DNA of 64,000 bases from Bilophila sp964369665 (GTDB lineage: Bacteria > Desulfobacterota > Desulfovibrionia > Desulfovibrionales > Desulfovibrionaceae), in NCBI GenBank assembly GCA_964369665.1, contig CAYJFS010000001.1, positions 1 through 64,000 of the forward strand, given 5' to 3'. A program made the position numbers and the translations under genes. The notes beneath the pieces are model-generated. The model had not been told where the DNA came from and did not search any database. It worked only from the letters and a program-made list of their open reading frames with translations. This document shows positions 46,404 through 53,940 of this stretch, piece by piece. Each line of letters starts with the position of its first letter. Within the stretch, counting starts at the first letter, position 1.

Positions 46404-46871
46404 ATGAAAGTTACAGGACAACAATTAAATGATAGACTTATGCAAGGTGTTGGCTCAAATGATCCAAATGCAGAAGTTTCTGAATCTCGTCGTAGTAGTA
46501 CTAGTTCTACAAGTTCTTTATTAGGAAGAGCTAATCAAGGTTTTCCATTTAAAAGGGTTCTTTTAGGTATATTTACGTTAGGTTTTTCTGAGTGTGTAAG
46601 GGCATATAAAGCAAGACATTCTCAAAATAGTGGACCACGAGTTGGTGGTATTGGTACACCTCCTATAATGGTTCAAGATGGGAATAAACCTAAACAAGAT
46701 AAAGATGGTGGACTTTTTGGTCCTGTTGCTAGCCATGCAGAGGTTTATGATGGGATGAGTAGCTCAGCAGGTAGTGGAGCAAGTAGCCGTTCTCATCGTG
46801 GAAGTGTATCATCTAATAGTAGTTTTGGAAGTTTTGGTAAGGAGATGGTAGATTGGAAGATTAAACAATAG
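46404..46871 (+). CDS. small Ser-rich protein, member 1 of a local paralogous family
   Basis: The ATG at 46404 follows a GGGAGATGTT ribosome-binding site; this gives 155 residues. The core motif RVLLGIFTLGFSECVRAYKAR (read as RVLLGIFTLGFSEC then VRAYKAR) lies at residues 51-71 and is shared with three neighbours. It is flanked by two Ser-rich low-complexity stretches (SRRSSTSSTSS near residue 29 and SSSAGSGASSRS near residue 120). Basic residues sit on both sides of the hydrophobic core. There is no signal peptide. I do not recognise the family. Ser/Thr-rich N-termini are common in type III substrates, so a secreted or membrane-associated effector is a reasonable hypothesis. Confidence 0.65.
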   Translation: MKVTGQQLNDRLMQGVGSNDPNAEVSESRRSSTSSTSSLLGRANQGFPFKRVLLGIFTLGFSECVRAYKARHSQNSGPRVGGIGTPPIMVQDGNKPKQDKDGGLFGPVASHAEVYDGMSSSAGSGASSRSHRGSVSSNSSFGSFGKEMVDWKIKQ

Positions 46872-46921
46872 TGTAATTGATCTATAAGACTAGTATTTAT
46901 TAAATATAGGAGGGTTGCATT

Positions 46922-47278
46922 ATGAAGCTTTTTGGTCTTTGTTTTGGACAGTCTAATACAGCTTCAGTTAATACTGACCACTCTACCAATCAAAGCTCAC
47001 AAGTACATCATAGTGGTTGTTTTCCTTGGAGGCGATGTAGAAAAGCTTTATGTGTGGCAGCACGTGTTGTGTGTGCTGTTGCCACACTAGGAGTATCTGA
47101 GTTGGTTTTAATGTGTGTGTCTCATTATCGAGCCAGCCATGCAGCAAGTCAAGGTCCTTTTGTTGTACACCATACTGATGAAGCAGATAGAAGGAACCCT
47201 GGAGGAGATAATGGTGATGAGTTGGAATGGGATCATAGTGGTGATATAAAAACTTCTCCATACAATGAAGACAGATAA
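46922..47278 (+). CDS. small Cys-rich protein, member 2 of a local paralogous family
   Basis: A 118-residue protein with an AGGAGGG ribosome-binding site. The core RVVCAVATLGVSELVLMCV begins at residue 48, preceded by a Cys- and Arg-rich segment CFPWRRCRKALCVAA and followed by SHYRASHAAS. The C-terminus is acidic and hydrophilic (DNGDELEWDHSGD). It lies 50 bases after member 1, most likely on the same transcript. The central hydrophobic stretch of about 20 residues contains a conserved Ser-Glu pair. No family recognised. Confidence 0.65.
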   Translation: MKLFGLCFGQSNTASVNTDHSTNQSSQVHHSGCFPWRRCRKALCVAARVVCAVATLGVSELVLMCVSHYRASHAASQGPFVVHHTDEADRRNPGGDNGDELEWDHSGDIKTSPYNEDR

Positions 47279-47376
47279 TGAATATTTTTTCAGTTGAAGA
47301 GAATAATGTTATTTTTTGTTTTTAAGAAGAGCATATAGGTAAGCTTTATAGAAGAATTTATTGTGAGCGGGGTGTT

Positions 47377-47625
47377 ATGAGTATGGATCTTATAGAGAGC
47401 TACTGTAGAAAGGATAATAAAATTCATACTGGTATTATTAGATTGTCTGAATCATCAGATAATGAATTATGTTTTCAGGGTGATGAAGGGCATTCAGATG
47501 AAAAGTTTATACAAATTAAAAATCATAAATCTGTTTTTTATATTTGTGGACGAGTAGCTCTTGGAGTATTAACTTTTGGCATTTCAGAGTATGTGTTTGG
47601 CTATTATATTGTTAAAATTAAGTAG
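47377..47625 (+). CDS. small protein, member 3 of a local paralogous family
   Basis: An 82-residue protein with a GAGCGGGG sequence ahead of the ATG. The core RVALGVLTFGISEYVFGYYIVK begins at residue 59 (read RVALGVLTFGISE then YVFGYYIVK) and forms the C-terminal end of the protein. The N-terminal 50 residues are hydrophilic and acidic. It is 98 bases after member 2. Motif position at the C-terminus suggests that the shared core is a self-contained membrane-binding element and the N-terminal parts differ. The spacing from member 4 is larger (293 bases). Confidence 0.6.
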   Translation: MSMDLIESYCRKDNKIHTGIIRLSESSDNELCFQGDEGHSDEKFIQIKNHKSVFYICGRVALGVLTFGISEYVFGYYIVKIK

Positions 47626-47787
47626 AAAAGAGTTTTTTGGATAGTAAGAATTTTTAAAGTTTACACATGGTAATAATGTATCCTTATTTTTGATACTAAT
47701 AAGATTTTAATATTAATAATGTATCTAAAATAGTCTAGTTATCTTTGATTCACAATAAGAAGTTTTTATTTTTATAGTTATATATAT

Positions 47788-47812
47788 TTTGTGTATAAAA
47801 ATTATACACAAA
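47788..47812. repeat. perfect 11-bp inverted repeat upstream of family member 4
   Basis: TTTGTGTATAA, three A, then TTATACACAAA. It lies about 105 bases before the start of member 4 and has no T-tract, so an operator is more likely than a terminator. Confidence 0.5.
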
Positions 47813-47918
47813 TAGAGTTAGTATACATGAATAAAATTTTTATAATTAGCAGTGATTAAAATATGTTAGAAACATAAAAGGACTGTAAATATAAACTGTT
47901 TTAAAAAGGAGGCATAGA

Positions 47919-48230
47919 TTGAATATACCACAAAATAGCAATGGTAGTCCTAATATGGGTGCCTTTATGCGTCAAGCTGCTTGGGTTTTTTTACGTGAAG
48001 GTTGTATAGGTTTATGGGAGAGCACAAAGAAAAATGTTGCTTCAATAGGTAGGAGTATAAAAGAATCATGTTTAAGTTGTATGTCTTGTAAAGCACTTAA
48101 AACTACAGCACGTGTGGCTTTAGCTCTATGTACATTAGGTGTTTCAGAGTGTATTTTTGGTATTTGTAAATATAGGGCTAGGCAGGCTGATCATACTGGT
48201 AGTAGTTCTGTAAACAGTTCTATTACATAA
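47919..48230 (+). CDS. small protein, member 4 of a local paralogous family
   Basis: A 103-residue protein starting at TTG, chosen because AAGGAGG lies six bases ahead. An amphipathic N-terminal half (MRQAAWVFLREGCIGLWES) is followed by a Cys-rich segment CLSCMSCKALKT and then the core RVALALCTLGVSECIFGIC at residues 65-83, followed by KYRARQA. The Cys-Lys-Ala-Leu before the core is shared with member 2 (CRKALC). This member looks closest to member 2 in that region. No signal peptide and no recognised family. It ends before a 1.5-kb stretch without long ORFs. Confidence 0.62.
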   Translation: MNIPQNSNGSPNMGAFMRQAAWVFLREGCIGLWESTKKNVASIGRSIKESCLSCMSCKALKTTARVALALCTLGVSECIFGICKYRARQADHTGSSSVNSSIT

Positions 48231-48358
48231 AGATATGGAGTATTTTTATACTAGTCTGTATTTTAAGTAGAATAAGTATTCAGTTTTATTAACAAAATTG
48301 TGCTTATACACTGTACTGTTTGATGGTAAAAGTCAAAGCCATAAGTAAGGGAGAATTC

Positions 48359-48439
48359 ATGTTGATTGTCTTATTATGGTCAGAATCTATCTACTGTACT
48401 CTTTGGTTTTTTGACTATATTGGTCATATTTTTATTTAG
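48359..48439 (+). CDS. candidate 26-residue hydrophobic peptide
   Basis: ATG with an excellent ribosome-binding site (AAGGGAG, five bases upstream). The peptide starts MLIVLLWSESIYC and continues aromatic and hydrophobic to a TAG, with two Trp and a possible membrane helix. A ribosome-binding site of this quality in AT-rich DNA is suggestive, but chance cannot be excluded for so short a frame. Confidence 0.35.
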   Translation: MLIVLLWSESIYCTLWFFDYIGHIFI

Positions 48440-48525
48440 TCGTAAGTAAATGTTACCCTTCATCCAATATTGTTTATTTTTCATAGAGTTAAAGATTTAT
48501 ATTTAGCACTTTTTGATATGTATGG

Positions 48526-48565
48526 CAGCAGTATGTGTAAAAAAAATTTACATATACTGCTGTTT
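48526..48565 (+). terminator. long hairpin, possible terminator
   Basis: CAGCAGTATGTGTAA (48526-48540) pairs with TTACATATACTGCTG (48548-48562), fourteen Watson-Crick pairs and one G-U, loop of seven bases. Only TTT follows, so it is a weak terminator by sequence; it may instead be part of a small RNA. Confidence 0.5.
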
Positions 48566-49114
48566 AAATATTTAATATTTTCAGATAGTTAGTTTAATTA
48601 TTTCTATTTTTTTCTTAGATTTTTAATGAGTAGGACATCAGGTGAATGAAAAATAGTCAATTTTTAAAAAGAATTTGAATAGTAAAGATATGTTAAAAAA
48701 TTTTTTTATGTTTTTGTATTTTATTGATGATAAATGGATTTGCGTTATTATAAATTGTATAATAAATAAATGGCACGAATTGTGCTTTTATATTTTTTAT
48801 ACATTCCTAACTGAAAAGATCCAAAAGTAAGATGAACTTTAATTTATTTTTTATATAAATTTAGGAGTCATTAAAGTTTAAAGTATTTTGGAATAGATGA
48901 GGAGTAGTATATTTTTCCAATATGATTTTAAAGCTTTATGGTTTGGAAATACTTGAGTTGCTTTATTTTGAAATAGTTTTTTAGTTATAATATAATATGT
49001 AGTTTAAGTATTTTTTATGTACTTAGAATGTTGTTAGTAAGTGTATTTAATGAAAGTAGTTTTAGTTATTTACTATTATGTTGTCTTGATTTTTGTAAGA
49101 ATTGTATACCCAAA

Positions 49115-49284
49115 AAATCATGTTTTTAATGGTGAGGAGGAACTCCATTAAGCATGACGGGTTTAAACTGGGCATTCCCTAGCCTTTTTATGTAACAAAA
49201 AAATGTTATAAATTTATAGGGAGGAAGGGAATGCCCAATTTTTCTTAAAAAAGAGCTGTAACTTTGGTTTACAGCTCTTTTTTT
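49115..49284 (+). ncRNA. candidate structured small RNA with GGA-rich loops
   Basis: Three hairpins in a row. H1 (49118-49157): TCATG and TTAATGG pair with CCATTAA and CATGA; the loop is TGAGGAGGAACT. H2: TGGGCATTCCCT (49169-49180) pairs perfectly with AGGGAATGCCCA (49226-49237) around an internal region with TAGGGAGGAAG. H3: AAAGAGCTGTAA (49250-49261) pairs with TTACAGCTCTTT (49269-49280), followed by seven T in total, a strong terminator. A promoter-like TTGTCT-16-TGTATA at 49081-49108 would start transcription near 49115. No protein frame explains the structure. It does not match tmRNA, RNase P, 6S or SRP features that I know. Five GGA trinucleotides, two in the H1 loop, raise the idea of a CsrA-binding RNA. 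Confidence 0.6.
49250..49284 (+). terminator. terminator of the candidate small RNA
   Basis: Perfect 12-bp stem AAAGAGCTGTAA / TTACAGCTCTTT with a 7-base loop and a run of seven T ending at 49284. Confidence 0.88.
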
Positions 49285-49734
49285 AATTTATTGTAGATTA
49301 TTCAGATGAGAAAAATATTGTTAGTGTTTTTCTTAAAAAAGAAAAGTTATTTTTATAGGTAAGATATATTGAGTTATTTATATAGTAATGATATTGAATT
49401 AATGAACTATCTGTTCATTGAATAAGATTTTTAACTTGTCCTTCAGATTATTGTTTTTTATTCTAATCGTATCTATTTGAAAAATAAGAACATTTTTTAT
49501 TCCCCTTGATTATCTAAATATCTATCAGAATATAAATTAATAATTAAATTTTTGTTTATTAAGTTAAAGAAGGAATACCCTTTTTATTACTATGCTTAAA
49601 AAGTTGACTCTATTTTTTCTTATCCTTCAAAATACCTTTTTAATCTAAATAATAAAACAAAAGGTTTGTTGTTTAGAACTTTTAACTCTTAGCCTTTTAA
49701 CTATATTAAGATAAACATACTGTGATATAATTAT

Positions 49735-50532
49735 ATGAAAGAGTTTGTGAAATGTATCCAACTTACAGATATTCATATTGATGTTCATAATTTAGTCTAT
49801 GGAAGAGATCCTAGGGTTCCTTTTGAGGCTTGTTTGTATGAAATTAAAAAAGAGCATATGGATGCTGAATTTATTATTATTACAGGTGATTATACACATA
49901 GAGGTGATGTAGAAAGTCTTTGCTATGTAAAAGAGATGTTATCAACCACATCAATACCATATTTTTTTGTATTAGGTAATCATGATTCTAGAGAAGCATT
50001 ATCCACAGTTATGCCTGATCATCCAAGAAATGCAGAAGGCTTTATACAATATAGTGTAGAAACAGATTTTGGTTTATGTATTGTTCTTGATTCTGTGGAG
50101 GAAGGTGTATCTCAAGGCACATTTTGTTATGAAAGGCTTTATTGGTTGTCACAAGAGCTTGAAAAAACTTCTAGACCTGTTTTTTTGTTTTTACATCATC
50201 CACCATGTATTTTAGGCATGCCAGCGACAAATAATATTATCCTTTCTCACGAAAGTTCTAAAAGACTTTTTGAAGTACTCTATCCATATAAGGAACGTAT
50301 TCGACATATTTTTATGGGACATATTCATAGACCCATATGTGGATCATGGCATGGTATACCTTTTTCTTCATTACCAAGCTTATCACATCAAGCTGCATTA
50401 GATTTACACACTACAGATAGAATTTTAGGTATTACAGAGCCTTCAGGTTATGGCATTATATTAGTCAATGAAGATCAAGTTATTGTGCATTTTAAAGAAT
50501 GTGGTGAATCTAGGCGTACAATATATTTTTAA
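49735..50532 (+). CDS. calcineurin-like metallophosphoesterase, GpdQ/CpdA type
   Basis: A 265-residue two-metal phosphodiesterase. Metal ligands are visible in order: TDIHID near the N-terminus, GDYTHRGD, LGNHDSRE, FLHHPP, and MGHIHRP. This set defines class III cyclic-nucleotide phosphodiesterases and glycerophosphodiesterase GpdQ. It precedes a ugp-like glycerol-3-phosphate importer after 24 bases, a position where UgpQ, an unrelated glycerophosphodiesterase, is found in E. coli. A role in releasing glycerol-3-phosphate from glycerophosphodiesters is therefore likely. There is no signal peptide, so it acts in the cytoplasm. Confidence 0.83.
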   Translation: MKEFVKCIQLTDIHIDVHNLVYGRDPRVPFEACLYEIKKEHMDAEFIIITGDYTHRGDVESLCYVKEMLSTTSIPYFFVLGNHDSREALSTVMPDHPRNAEGFIQYSVETDFGLCIVLDSVEEGVSQGTFCYERLYWLSQELEKTSRPVFLFLHHPPCILGMPATNNIILSHESSKRLFEVLYPYKERIRHIFMGHIHRPICGSWHGIPFSSLPSLSHQAALDLHTTDRILGITEPSGYGIILVNEDQVIVHFKECGESRRTIYF

Positions 50533-50556
50533 GACTAGTTTTTAGGAGAATATATT

Positions 50557-51600
50557 TTGTTTGCAATTCGTTTAAGTAGTGTTTGTAAGTACTGGGAAGC
50601 TTCAAAAGCGGTTGATAATATAAGTTTTGAGCTTGAAAAAGGAAAACTTCTTGTATTACTAGGTCCTTCTGGTTGTGGGAAATCAACAACATTGAGGCTT
50701 ATAGCTGGTCTTGAAAATGTAACCTCAGGTCAAATTTTTATTGATGATTGTGATGTAACAGGGTTACCTCCATCTAAGCGTCGACTATCTATGGTTTTTC
50801 AATCTTATGCACTTTTTCCACATTTAACAGTCCGTGAAAATATATTATTTGGGCTGAAAATACGTAAAGTTTCTTATGTAGAACAAGAAAAACGTCTTAA
50901 GCGTGCTATAGATATTTTAAGTTTAGATGGATTACTTGAACGTAAACCATCAATGCTTTCAGGTGGACAGCAACAACGCGTTGCTTTAGGAAGAGCACTA
51001 GTTGCAGAGGCATCAGTTTGTCTTATGGATGAACCTCTTTCAAATCTAGATGCAAAACTTCGTAATGATATGCGTAAGGAGATTCGAGAAATACAACAAC
51101 AAATTGGTATGACCATGGTTTATGTTACCCATGATCAAACAGAAGCTATGAGTATGGCAGATCAAGTAATTCTTATGGAAAAAGGGTGTATTGTCCAACA
51201 GGCATCTCCAGCTGAAATGTATGCAAAACCACAAACAATATTTGCTGCAAGTTTTATTGGTACACCACCAATGAATTTATTAAGTTTGGCTAAAGAACAC
51301 AATCATACGTATATTAAAGGTTCAAAAAACCCACTTACTTTTTCTCCACCTAGTGGTGCATTAATACTTGGTGTTCGTCCAGAAAATATTTCTGTTTTTC
51401 ATTCTGGATGGAATAGTATTGTTACAAAAATTGAGTATCAAGGGGGAACCTCATTGATAACATGCAAAATAGGTTCTGAAAGTGTGATGTTTATTCAAAG
51501 TGGTGTAGCACAATATTGTGTAGGTGATAATTTATTTCTTCATTGTGATCAGAAACATTTACATTTTTTTCATGCAGAAACTGGTGTTACAGTTTCTTAA
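50557..51600 (+). CDS. ugpC: UgpC/MalK-type ABC transporter ATP-binding protein
   Basis: A 347-residue sugar-type ABC ATPase. The TTG start at 50557 is supported by AGGAG eight bases upstream. Walker A GPSGCGKS is at residues 36-43, the signature is LSGGQQQRVALGRAL, Walker B is VCLMDEPLSNLDAKLR and the H-loop is YVTHDQTEAMSMA. A C-terminal TOBE/MalK regulatory domain includes LILGVRPENISVF. The family serves glycerol-3-phosphate and other sugar importers. Here it is placed as the second gene in an operon with a UgpB-like binding protein and two permeases. Confidence 0.87.
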   Translation: MFAIRLSSVCKYWEASKAVDNISFELEKGKLLVLLGPSGCGKSTTLRLIAGLENVTSGQIFIDDCDVTGLPPSKRRLSMVFQSYALFPHLTVRENILFGLKIRKVSYVEQEKRLKRAIDILSLDGLLERKPSMLSGGQQQRVALGRALVAEASVCLMDEPLSNLDAKLRNDMRKEIREIQQQIGMTMVYVTHDQTEAMSMADQVILMEKGCIVQQASPAEMYAKPQTIFAASFIGTPPMNLLSLAKEHNHTYIKGSKNPLTFSPPSGALILGVRPENISVFHSGWNSIVTKIEYQGGTSLITCKIGSESVMFIQSGVAQYCVGDNLFLHCDQKHLHFFHAETGVTVS

Positions 51601-51674
51601 TAAATATTTTTATGAAATAATAAAAAATTTAGATTTTTGTTTAATAAGCTTTTATAACATAAGTTGAGGTATAT

Positions 51675-52970
51675 ATGTTTTTACAGGCAATTTTGTATAG
51701 TTTACGATATATTATTATATTTTTATTTACTATAGTGTGTACTTTTAATTATGCATTATCTGCAGATAAGATTCCTTTAGTTTTTTATTTTCCTGTTGCT
51801 GCTTCTGGATCTATTACAAAGATTATTGAGAATATGACATCTCAGTTTATGAAGGAACATCCTCATATTGTTGTTAAACCAGTGTATACTGGAAGCTATA
51901 AGGATACATTAATAAAATCATTAACAGCATTAAGAGGTAGTGAACCACCACAGTTAGCAGTATTACTTTCTACAGACTTATTCTCTTTATTAGATGAAAA
52001 TTTAATTGTTTCTTTTAATGAGTTTTCATGTGGACCTGAATTAGGTTCAGAATTTTTCCCAGCTTTTATGGAAAATAGTCAAAATGATGGTAAGGTTTGG
52101 GGTATTCCTTTTCAACGTTCAACCATTGTTTTATTTTGGAATAAAGAGGCATTCTTAGAAGCTGGACTTGATCCAGATATTCCTCCTCGAACATGGGAAG
52201 AGCTTGTTGAATTTAGTAAAAAGCTTGTTAAAAGAGATCATGCAGGAAATGTAACACAGTGGGGTGTTTCTATACCAACAGCAGGTTTTGCTTATTGGAT
52301 GTTTCAGGCTTTATGCATTGAAAATGGTCTTGAATTAATGAATAAAGAAGGAACTAAAACTTTTTTTAATGATCCAAAAGCAATAGAGGCACTTCAGTTT
52401 CTTGTAGACCTATCTCGAAAATATAAAGTAATGCCAGAAGGCGCTGTTAATTGGTCTGTTTTACCTAAGGATTTTATTGAGGGTAAAACAGCAATGATTT
52501 GGACTACTACTGGAAATTTTACTAATATCCGTAGTAATGCTTCCTTTGATTTAGGTGTTGCAATATTACCAAAACATGTACGGTATGGTTCACCTACAGG
52601 TGGAGGTAATTTTTATATTTTTAAAAGATCTACACCAGAACAGCGTAAAGCAGCTTTTGAATTTGTTCAATGGATGACAAGTAAAGAGCAGACAGTGCAG
52701 TGGAGTATTGATACAGGGTATGTAGCTGTTCGTCCTGATGCTTGGAGGACAGATACTATGAAGACATACGTGGAAAAATATCCTTATTCAAGTGCAGCAT
52801 ATGAACAACTTAAATATGCTGTTGCAGAGCTATCTACGCATGATAACCAAAGAGTAACAAAGGCTTTAGAAGATGCTATTCAGGCAGCGGTTAATGGTAC
52901 AAAAACACCTAAAGCTGCTTTAGATGATGCACAAAAAGTTGCTCAATATATTTTACGTCGATATCAATAA
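51675..52970 (+). CDS. ugpB: UgpB-like glycerol-3-phosphate-binding periplasmic protein
   Basis: A 431-residue family 1 extracellular solute-binding protein. The signal peptide runs to about residue 29 (YIIIFLFTIVCTFNYALSA). The mature part begins IPLVFYFPVAASGSITKIIENM, the UgpB pattern, with WGIPFQRSTIVLFWNKEAFLEAGLDP and TTTGNFTNIRSNASFDLGVA, regions found in UgpB. A TTGAGGTATAT ribosome-binding site precedes the ATG. It binds glycerol-3-phosphate or its diesters in the periplasm. Homology to UgpB is by pattern; related proteins for other sugar compounds are possible. Confidence 0.83.
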   Translation: MFLQAILYSLRYIIIFLFTIVCTFNYALSADKIPLVFYFPVAASGSITKIIENMTSQFMKEHPHIVVKPVYTGSYKDTLIKSLTALRGSEPPQLAVLLSTDLFSLLDENLIVSFNEFSCGPELGSEFFPAFMENSQNDGKVWGIPFQRSTIVLFWNKEAFLEAGLDPDIPPRTWEELVEFSKKLVKRDHAGNVTQWGVSIPTAGFAYWMFQALCIENGLELMNKEGTKTFFNDPKAIEALQFLVDLSRKYKVMPEGAVNWSVLPKDFIEGKTAMIWTTTGNFTNIRSNASFDLGVAILPKHVRYGSPTGGGNFYIFKRSTPEQRKAAFEFVQWMTSKEQTVQWSIDTGYVAVRPDAWRTDTMKTYVEKYPYSSAAYEQLKYAVAELSTHDNQRVTKALEDAIQAAVNGTKTPKAALDDAQKVAQYILRRYQ

Positions 52971-53055
52971 TAGGTAATTTTTTAGTATGAACTTTATGGT
53001 ACTTTTATATTATTATGGATTAACTATAATTGAGTTATAATTTTGAAAGGATATT

Positions 53056-53940
53056 ATGCAATCTTGCATTATGACAAAAAATCAAATTTATGCATGGCTT
53101 TTGTTGCTACCTGCATTTTTACTTATTTGTATTTTTACTTTTATACCAACTATAACAACTTGTATTAATAGTTTTTTTATAACTTCACGTGGTAATGAAC
53201 CACAGTTTTTTTGGAGTTTAGAACATTATTTATACTTATTGGAAGATCAGGTTTTTCTTAAAGCTTTGTGGAATAACATAATCTTTGTTGTAAGTGTTAT
53301 ACCTTGCTCAATGTTTTTGGCATTTGTTATGGCTTTATGGGTAAATTTTCGTTTAAGTGGTCGTAGTATTATACGTTTAGCATACTTTGTTCCAACAATA
53401 CTTCCTATGATAGCAGTAGCAAATATTTGGCTTTTTTTCTTTACACCTCAATATGGGTTAATTGAGCAGATTCGATCATTTTTTAACTTTTCAAGTATTA
53501 ATTGGCTGGGGAGTGAAAAAACAGCATTATTTTGTATTATCTTAGTTGCTATTTGGAAGGATGCAGGATTTTTTATGATTTTTTACCTGGCGGCACTACA
53601 GACGATACCTCCATCATTGGCTGAAGCTGCTATACTTGAAGGTGCATCTCGTTATTATTATCTACGAAAAATTATGCTTCCACTACTCATGCCAACAACA
53701 TTATTTATTCTTGTTAATGCTACTATTAATGCTTTTCGTATGGTTGATCATTTGTTTATTCTTACAAGAGGTGGACCTAATAATGCAAGTATATTGTTAT
53801 TGTATTATATCTATGAGGTGAGCTTTCAGTTTTTAGATACTGGTTATGGGGCAACGTTAACAATGATTTTACTTCTTATATTAGGTATTATGGCATTATT
53901 TCAGTTTGGTATTTTGGAGAAAAGAGTTCATTATCAATGA
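53056..53940 (+). CDS. ugpA: UgpA-type ABC permease
   Basis: A 294-residue inner-membrane permease with six helices, of the MalF/UgpA type. The N-terminal helix is YAWLLLLPAFLLICIFTFIP. The EAA loop is EAAILEGASRYYYLRKIMLPLLMP, which docks the UgpC ATPase. GAAAGGATATT precedes the ATG. Its TGA stop overlaps the ATG of ugpE (ATGA at 53937-53940), so the permease pair is made together. Confidence 0.86.
   Translation: MQSCIMTKNQIYAWLLLLPAFLLICIFTFIPTITTCINSFFITSRGNEPQFFWSLEHYLYLLEDQVFLKALWNNIIFVVSVIPCSMFLAFVMALWVNFRLSGRSIIRLAYFVPTILPMIAVANIWLFFFTPQYGLIEQIRSFFNFSSINWLGSEKTALFCIILVAIWKDAGFFMIFYLAALQTIPPSLAEAAILEGASRYYYLRKIMLPLLMPTTLFILVNATINAFRMVDHLFILTRGGPNNASILLLYYIYEVSFQFLDTGYGATLTMILLLILGIMALFQFGILEKRVHYQ

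Larger units (their letters stand above)
48231..49734. other. 1.5-kb region without long ORFs
   Basis: Between family member 4 and the metallophosphoesterase. It contains a possible 26-residue ORF (48359), a long hairpin (48526-48562), an AACTTTAAT/ATTAAAGTT inverted repeat around 48835-48878, and the candidate structured RNA at 49115-49284. The last 450 bases before 49735 show nothing definite. No remnants of the small-protein core motif were found by eye. Confidence 0.5.

Noticed and set aside
47788..47812. Inverted repeat considered as a terminator of family member 3
   Set aside because: No T-tract on either strand beyond the arms, and 160 bases from the stop; kept as a possible operator.
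49130..49183. Seventeen-codon frame (ATG GTG AGG AGG ...) inside the candidate RNA
   Set aside because: No ribosome-binding site and its codons are the hairpin arms; the RNA structure is the better explanation.
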